Source: an uncultured Gammaproteobacteria bacterium
Lineage (GTDB): Bacteria; Pseudomonadota; Gammaproteobacteria; SZUA-140
Assembly (NCBI GenBank): GCA_945788675.1
Contig: CALZMY010000173.1
Coordinates: 1-9,006, forward strand
Length of the DNA: 9,006 nucleotides
Reading direction: 5' to 3'
The translations under genes and the position numbers were made by a program. The notes under the pieces are model-generated. The model was given only the letters and a program-made list of their open reading frames with translations, made no database searches and had not been told where the DNA came from. Positions 5,038 to 9,006 of this stretch are shown piece after piece. Each line of letters starts with the position of its first letter. Within the stretch, counting starts at the first letter, position 1.

Positions 5038-5748
5038 TTAAACAGCCAGTGCCCAACGCGGTATTAATCTCATTCCTTTGTTAAGCACTTGCTCATGCCG
5101 CTGATAGTCGGGCGTGTAACGCTCGACCAGCGCCCAGTAACGGGGCGAGTGGTTCATCTCTCTTGTATGGCATAACTCATGAACAAAGAGATAGCGTACC
5201 GTTTCAGCGGGCATAAATAGTAGTGCGCGGTTGATACTGATCGTGCCGCTTGATGAGCAGCTTCCCCAGCGTGTCCTTTGTGCTCGGATCACGGCTCGCT
5301 TGAATGTCAGGCCCAGTTCATCGCTAACATCGTGTAACCATGGAATAAGTACCTCGCTGGCACGACGATTTAACCACTGCTGTAACGCTTTTCTTGCGGC
5401 CTCGTCATCCTGGCTGTAGACCTTCAGAGCGTTTTGTATTTCAGCCACGCGGGCACGCTTGCCTTCGAGGTATTGTAGCTGCCACTGCTGGTTCGTGGAT
5501 TCAAATCTGAGTGTGCCGGGTAGTAGTTCTTCAGGCGGGTAAAGTGCTGCCATCTGTTTTTGTGTCTGTTTGATCCATGCCTGATGTTGTGCAACAAATG
5601 GTGCGACATGTTTCTTGCTGATGCGTTTGGGGAGGACTACTTCGACCTCGCCGAGTGGCGAAACTTTTAGTTGCATTCGTTTGGCGCGATGACTGATGCG
5701 GACCTGGTAGGTTGGCAGGTCGTCGATTATTTCTTCAGGATTAATCAT
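5038..5748 (-). CDS. YgjP-like (DUF45) HExxH metallopeptidase-fold protein
   Basis: The protein has 236 residues, typical for the YgjP/DUF45 family of zincin-fold proteins often labelled M48-like. The N-terminal half (1-110) is strand-rich and starts with YQVRISHRAKRMQLKVSPLGEVEVVLP. The family block TRWGSCSSSGTISINRALLFMP (159-180) is followed by VHELCHTREMNHSPRYWALVERYTPDY (189-215). H190, E191 and H194 form the HExxH metal site and H200 is the likely third ligand. There is no signal peptide or membrane segment, so it is cytoplasmic. E. coli YgjP has been reported to hydrolyse UTP, while the fold suggests peptidase ancestry; I leave the reaction open. It has its own promoter and converges on the repeat array. 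Confidence 0.87.
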   Translation of the reverse strand: MINPEEIIDDLPTYQVRISHRAKRMQLKVSPLGEVEVVLPKRISKKHVAPFVAQHQAWIKQTQKQMAALYPPEELLPGTLRFESTNQQWQLQYLEGKRARVAEIQNALKVYSQDDEAARKALQQWLNRRASEVLIPWLHDVSDELGLTFKRAVIRAQRTRWGSCSSSGTISINRALLFMPAETVRYLFVHELCHTREMNHSPRYWALVERYTPDYQRHEQVLNKGMRLIPRWALAV

Positions 5749-5756
5749 GACCGTCT

Positions 5757-5784
5757 ATTATCGGTGGGATGAAATTGGTGTCAA
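5757..5784 (-). promoter_or_regulatory. Sigma-70 promoter of the ygjP-like gene, near-leaderless
   Basis: On the minus strand a perfect TTGACA (5784-5779) is followed after 16 bases by GATAAT (5762-5757), one mismatch from consensus. Only 8 bases separate the -10 from the ATG at 5748. Transcription should start 0-2 bases before the ATG, giving a leaderless or near-leaderless message. It is the best promoter in the window. Confidence 0.7.
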
Positions 5785-5908
5785 TAATATTTTCGGTAAT
5801 GGGTTGTATCTCTGCGTGGGAATGCATGAGGTAGAATGGACGCGCAAAGCATTGTATCTGATGCGCATCAAAGGAAATCTTCTGGGGGTGTGCTTGCGCT
5901 GGTGTTGC

Positions 5909-5932
5909 GGAGGAGGTGGGAGAGGGGGGTGG
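5909..5932 (+). other. G-rich tract, possible G-quadruplex
   Basis: Five or more runs of two to six G occur within 24 bases (GGAGGAGGTGGGAGAG then GGGGGGTGG), and a run of five G lies at 5884-5888. A two-layer quadruplex is possible on this strand. Some runs have only two Gs, so stability is uncertain. Confidence 0.3.
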
Positions 5933-5951
5933 TTTTACCGCTAGCTGTATG

Positions 5952-5977
5952 GGTTCCCACGCGGGAGCGTGGGAACC
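5952..5977. repeat. Perfect 11-bp hairpin, REP-like (GGTTCCCACGC)
   Basis: GGTTCCCACGC at 5952-5962 pairs perfectly with GCGTGGGAACC at 5967-5977 around a GGGA loop. It lies 24 bases past the ybiT stop. There is no U-run on either strand, so it is more likely a REP-like repeat or mRNA-stabilising hairpin than a standard intrinsic terminator. Hairpins with this TTCCCACGC wording are, to my knowledge, a frequent dispersed repeat in bacteria. Only one copy is in this window. Confidence 0.7.
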
Positions 5978-6001
5978 AGATCTACGGCGGAAGGGACGGG
6001 G

Positions 6002-7618
6002 CTAACTTGCAGCCTGCTGCTTAGCCTCTTCAATCCCCTGGCTGCGCAGGTATTCATCATAGGTGCCGTGGTAATCGACAAGGCCATCCGGCTTTAGTTC
6101 GATGATGCGTGTCGCCAGTGACGAGACAAACTCACGGTCATGACTGACGAAGATCAGTGTGCCGGGATAGTTTTCCAGTGCTAGGTTGAGTGCTTCGATC
6201 GATTCCATATCTAAATGATTGGTTGGCTCATCCATTAGCATAATGTTTGGTTTCTGCTGCATCAACTTACCAAACAGCATGCGGCCCTGTTCTCCACCGG
6301 AGATCACCTTGACGGATTTATTGATTTCGTCGCGTGAAAAGAGCAGGCGGCCAAGGGTACCGCGAATCACCTGTTCGTCATCGCCTGGCTGTCCCCAGCG
6401 ACTCATCCAGTCGAACAGGTTCATCTCTTCTGCAAAGTCGTGGGCGTGATCCTGTGAAAAGTAACCGAGGTTTGAATTTTCAGACCATTTGACATCGCCG
6501 TGGCCAGGCTCAAGGTCGCCCACAAGTGTGCGCAGCAGGGTGGTCTTGCCGATACCGTTAGGACCGATGACGGCGATGCGTTCACCGACTTCAACCATCA
6601 GGTTAAGATTTTCAAACAGTGCTACGTCATTAAAGCCTTTGGCGAGATCGGAGACTTCCAGTGCCAGTCGATGCAATTTCTTCTCCTGATCAAAGCGGAT
6701 GAAGGGGCTGATACGGCTGGATGGCTTGATCTCATCGAGTTTAATCTTATCGATCTGCTTGGCGCGCGAGGTCGCTTGCTTGGCCTTCGACGCATTGGCG
6801 GAGAAACGGCTGACAAAGGTCTGTAGTTCGGCGATCTGGGCCTTCTTCTTGGCATTATCGGCAAGTTGTCGTTCACGCACCTGGGTGGCGGCCGTCATGT
6901 ACTCGTCGTAGTTGCCGGGGTAGATGCGTAGTTCGCCAAAGTCGAGGTCGGCCATGTGAGTGCAGACGCTGTTGAGGAAGTGACGATCATGCGAGATGAT
7001 GATCATGGTGCTGTTGCGCTGGTTGAGGATCTCTTCGAGCCAGCGAATGGTGTTGATGTCGAGGTTATTGGTCGGCTCATCGAGCAGCATGATGTCTGGA
7101 TCGGAAAACAGTGCCTGGGCCAGCAATACACGCAGTTTCCAGCCTGGCGCGACGGCACTCATCAGGCCGTTATGTTGCTCCAGCGGGATCTCAAGACCGA
7201 GTAGTAGTTCACCCGCGCGTGACTCAGCGGTGTAGCCATCAAGTTCACCAAATTCTACTTCGAGTTCGGCAACTTTCATCCCTTCTTCTTCGGACATTTC
7301 AGGCAGGCTATAGATGCGATCACGTTCCTGCTTGACGGCCCACAGTTCGGTATGTCCCATGATGACGGTATCGAGGACAGTGTGCTGTTCGAACGCAAAC
7401 TGATCCTGCCCCAGTTTACCGACGCGCTCATTGACATCAATGACAACGTTGCCTGCACTCGGCTCAAGATCGCCACCGAGGATCTTCATCAGTGTTGATT
7501 TACCACAGCCGTTGGCACCGATCAGACCATAGCGATTACCCCCGCCAAACTTGACGGAGATATCTTCAAAGAGTGGCTTGGCACCAAATTGCATGGTGAT
7601 GTTAGCAGTTGTTAGCAC
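6002..7618 (-). CDS. ybiT: ABC-F ATPase YbiT (ribosome-associated)
   Basis: The 538-residue protein follows E. coli YbiT closely through most of its length. Domain 1 has Walker A GANGCGKS (34-41) and Walker B IMLLDEPTNNLD (176-187). In place of a standard SGG signature it has VAPGWKLRVLLAQAL (156-170); the same departure occurs in E. coli YbiT, so it is a family trait. The linker (about 245-310) carries FVSRFSANASKAKQATSRAKQIDKIKL, the tRNA-contacting part. Domain 2 has GPNGIGKT (352-359), signature SGGEQGRM (440-447) and IMLMDEPTNHLD (459-470). No membrane segment is present; it should act on the ribosome, modulating stalled elongation, as inferred from the ABC-F family. The start is GTG at 7618, supported by the conserved N-terminus and by AGGA nine bases upstream. 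It lies 55 bases after the helicase gene. Confidence 0.95.
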   Translation of the reverse strand: MLTTANITMQFGAKPLFEDISVKFGGGNRYGLIGANGCGKSTLMKILGGDLEPSAGNVVIDVNERVGKLGQDQFAFEQHTVLDTVIMGHTELWAVKQERDRIYSLPEMSEEEGMKVAELEVEFGELDGYTAESRAGELLLGLEIPLEQHNGLMSAVAPGWKLRVLLAQALFSDPDIMLLDEPTNNLDINTIRWLEEILNQRNSTMIIISHDRHFLNSVCTHMADLDFGELRIYPGNYDEYMTAATQVRERQLADNAKKKAQIAELQTFVSRFSANASKAKQATSRAKQIDKIKLDEIKPSSRISPFIRFDQEKKLHRLALEVSDLAKGFNDVALFENLNLMVEVGERIAVIGPNGIGKTTLLRTLVGDLEPGHGDVKWSENSNLGYFSQDHAHDFAEEMNLFDWMSRWGQPGDDEQVIRGTLGRLLFSRDEINKSVKVISGGEQGRMLFGKLMQQKPNIMLMDEPTNHLDMESIEALNLALENYPGTLIFVSHDREFVSSLATRIIELKPDGLVDYHGTYDEYLRSQGIEEAKQQAAS

Positions 7619-7627
7619 GAGCGTAGT

Positions 7628-7631
7628 TCCT
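7628..7631 (-). promoter_or_regulatory. Shine-Dalgarno site supporting the ybiT GTG start
   Basis: AGGA on the minus strand, in CACCAGGAACTACG, sits nine bases before the GTG at 7618. The next possible start, an internal ATG eight codons in, would cut off residues aligned in YbiT. Confidence 0.5.
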
Positions 7632-7673
7632 GGTGTTGATTTGTTTTGAATACGAAGATCGTCTTTACCTTAT

Positions 7674-9006
7674 TTAGCCACCAAATAGTGATGGTACTTC
7701 ACGAGGTTTTTTATTGCCGGCCTTGTGCTGATCCGGGCGTTTGTTTGGTTTTGCTTTTGGCTTATAGTGAATGCTGTTGCCGTTGACCTCGGTGGCGGTG
7801 CGCGGTTGATCGACCTGAATCCCAAGGCCATCACTTGCCTGGTGTTTATGGGCCGGTGTCGCTGAAGGACTGCTGTTGAAGTTATTACTTCTGTTACTGC
7901 TGTTGTTTTTTCTGCTGCTACGCTGGGGCTGCCGCTGCGCTGAGCTGTTACGTGTACGTGTCTGTTTTGCTGGACGACGGCCTTGTTGTTTACCGCCTGT
8001 GTTATTGCGTCCGTTAGGGATCGGTTCAGCTTTGATGCCTGGGTCTGGTGCGAAGCCTTCGATGGTCTCTTTTACGATCTCACGATTAATCAGTTTCTCA
8101 ATGCCGCCGAGCAGTTTCAGTTCATCAATGCAAACAAGCGATACCGCTTCACCTTCGTTACCGGCGCGGCCAGTACGACCAATGCGGTGAACATAGTCTT
8201 CGGCGACGTTGGGTAGTTCGAAGTTAACTACATGTGGCAGCTGGTCGATGTCGAGTCCACGTGCTGCGATATCGGTAGCAACCAGTACACGAATATCATT
8301 TGTTTTAAAGGACTTCAGTGCTTTGGTGCGTTGTGCCTGGCTCTTGTTACCGTGAATAGCCGCGGCAGTAATGCCGCTCTGTTCCAGTTGTTTGCTCAGG
8401 CGATTGGCACTGTGTTTGGTGCGAGTGAAAACGAGCACCTGCTGCCATTCACCAGTATCAATAAGGTGTGTGAGTAGTTCGCGTTTGCGTGCACGATCAA
8501 CCGGGTGGACAAGCTGTGTCACAGTTTCGGTTGCGGTGTTTTGACGTGCAACTTCAATCAGAGTGGGTTCGTGCAGCAGCTGTTGTGCCAGTCGTTTAAT
8601 CTCATTGGAGTAGGTTGCAGAGAACAGCAGGTTCTGACGTGTCCTGGGTAGCAGCGCCAGAATTTTTTTGATGTCATTGATGAAACCCATATCGAGCATG
8701 CGGTCGGCTTCATCCAGTACCAGAATTTCAACTTGTGACAGATCGACCGTTTTTTGTGTGGCGTGATCAAGCAAGCGACCCGGGGTGGCGACGATGATAT
8801 CGACCCCCTGGCGCAGTTTATTGATCTGCGGCTTGATGTTAACGCCGCCAAATACCACGGCTGATTTGAGTGACAGATGCTGGCCGTAATTTTGTGTGCT
8901 TTCGGCGACCTGTGCAGCAAGCTCGCGTGTTGGGGTGAGTACCAGGGCACGTACCGCGCGTTTGCGTTTAGCCGTGGTGGAGACCTGGTTTTCTGTGTTT
9001 TCGGTA
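7674..9006 (-). CDS. rhlE: DEAD-box RNA helicase, RhlE type, N-terminus missing
   Basis: The frame stays open to the right edge, so 443 residues are visible and the true start lies outside. A GTG at 8858 is only an internal valine, because coding continues upstream of it through ALVLTPTRELAAQV (motif Ia). Further motifs follow in order: GG (FGGV), Ib TPGR, II VLDEADRML, III SAT, IV VLVFTRT, V ATDIAARGLD and VI HRIGRTGR. Motif I and the Q motif are outside the window. The wording around AVVFGGVNIKPQI and GVDIIVATPGRLLDH is characteristic of RhlE. The last 120 or so residues are a basic, Asn/Ser/Gln-rich disordered tail, probably RNA-binding. RhlE proteins unwind short RNA duplexes in ribosome assembly and RNA decay. 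It may be co-transcribed with ybiT 55 bases downstream. Confidence 0.92.
   Translation of the reverse strand, partial: TENTENQVSTTAKRKRAVRALVLTPTRELAAQVAESTQNYGQHLSLKSAVVFGGVNIKPQINKLRQGVDIIVATPGRLLDHATQKTVDLSQVEILVLDEADRMLDMGFINDIKKILALLPRTRQNLLFSATYSNEIKRLAQQLLHEPTLIEVARQNTATETVTQLVHPVDRARKRELLTHLIDTGEWQQVLVFTRTKHSANRLSKQLEQSGITAAAIHGNKSQAQRTKALKSFKTNDIRVLVATDIAARGLDIDQLPHVVNFELPNVAEDYVHRIGRTGRAGNEGEAVSLVCIDELKLLGGIEKLINREIVKETIEGFAPDPGIKAEPIPNGRNNTGGKQQGRRPAKQTRTRNSSAQRQPQRSSRKNNSSNRSNNFNSSPSATPAHKHQASDGLGIQVDQPRTATEVNGNSIHYKPKAKPNKRPDQHKAGNKKPREVPSLFGG

Larger units (their letters stand above)
5749..6001. other. 253-base gap between ybiT and the ygjP-like gene
   Basis: I see no credible gene here. 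An open plus-strand frame from 5747 to 5944 gives a low-complexity end rich in Gly, Trp and Cys from the G-rich tract and lacks a good ribosome binding site. The gap holds the ygjP-like promoter, a G-rich run (5909-5932) and a perfect hairpin (5952-5977). Confidence 0.6.

Noticed and set aside
5019..5040. TAAAAAT/ATTTTTA hairpin between the array and the ygjP-like stop
   Set aside because: It is an all-A/T 7-bp stem with an eight-base loop, too weak to call a terminator, and it overlaps the stop codon.
4810..5067. Plus-strand open frame of 85 codons across the repeat units
   Set aside because: It is a translation of the palindromic repeats (recurring CHREHRA- and RRRYTPRND-like strings), overlaps the nuclease gene end, and has no ribosome binding site.
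5747..5944. Plus-strand open frame of 65 codons divergent from the ygjP-like gene
   Set aside because: It overlaps the minus-strand start codon and promoter, ends in G-rich low-complexity sequence, and has no ribosome binding site.

Overview
The window looks like chromosomal DNA of a gammaproteobacterium, at roughly half G+C. The identifiable proteins resemble enterobacterial YchJ, YheS, YbiT, YgjP and RhlE along most of their length. Several families of short palindromic repeats lie between the genes. I cannot name the genus. No rRNA, tRNA, CRISPR array, integrase or classical insertion sequence is visible.

Layout. Positions 1-1593 hold a minus-strand run: a YchJ-type SEC-C protein, a GNAT-type acetyltransferase, and the first 91 codons of a class I/II PLP aminotransferase that leaves the window at its left edge. 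The gaps are 23 and 25 bases, so these are probably one operon. A 112-base divergent promoter region separates them from the plus-strand ABC-F ATPase gene yheS (1706-3625). Its start codon sits where an extended -10 element would begin transcription, which suggests a leaderless mRNA.

Positions 3626-5037 are the unusual part. A 112-bp palindromic element (3726-3837) precedes a small two-helix membrane protein gene (3892-4230). From the base after that gene's stop codon, an array of roughly 85-bp palindromic units runs to about 5014. The array contains a complete single-domain GIY-YIG nuclease gene (4526-4819). The gene is preceded by a decayed half unit, and the array resumes at the first base after its stop codon. 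Downstream units start at 4820, 4905 and 4990, an exact 85-bp period. This repeat array plus nuclease arrangement is the best candidate in the window for a little-described system.

Positions 5038-9006 are minus-strand: a YgjP-type HExxH metallopeptidase-fold protein with a good sigma-70 promoter; a 253-base gap with a G-rich tract and a perfect 11-bp hairpin; the ABC-F ATPase gene ybiT (GTG start); and, 55 bases upstream, an RhlE-type DEAD-box RNA helicase whose N-terminus lies beyond the right edge. YheS, YbiT and RhlE all act on ribosomes or RNA, so ordinary translation and RNA housekeeping surrounds a repeat-rich accessory island.
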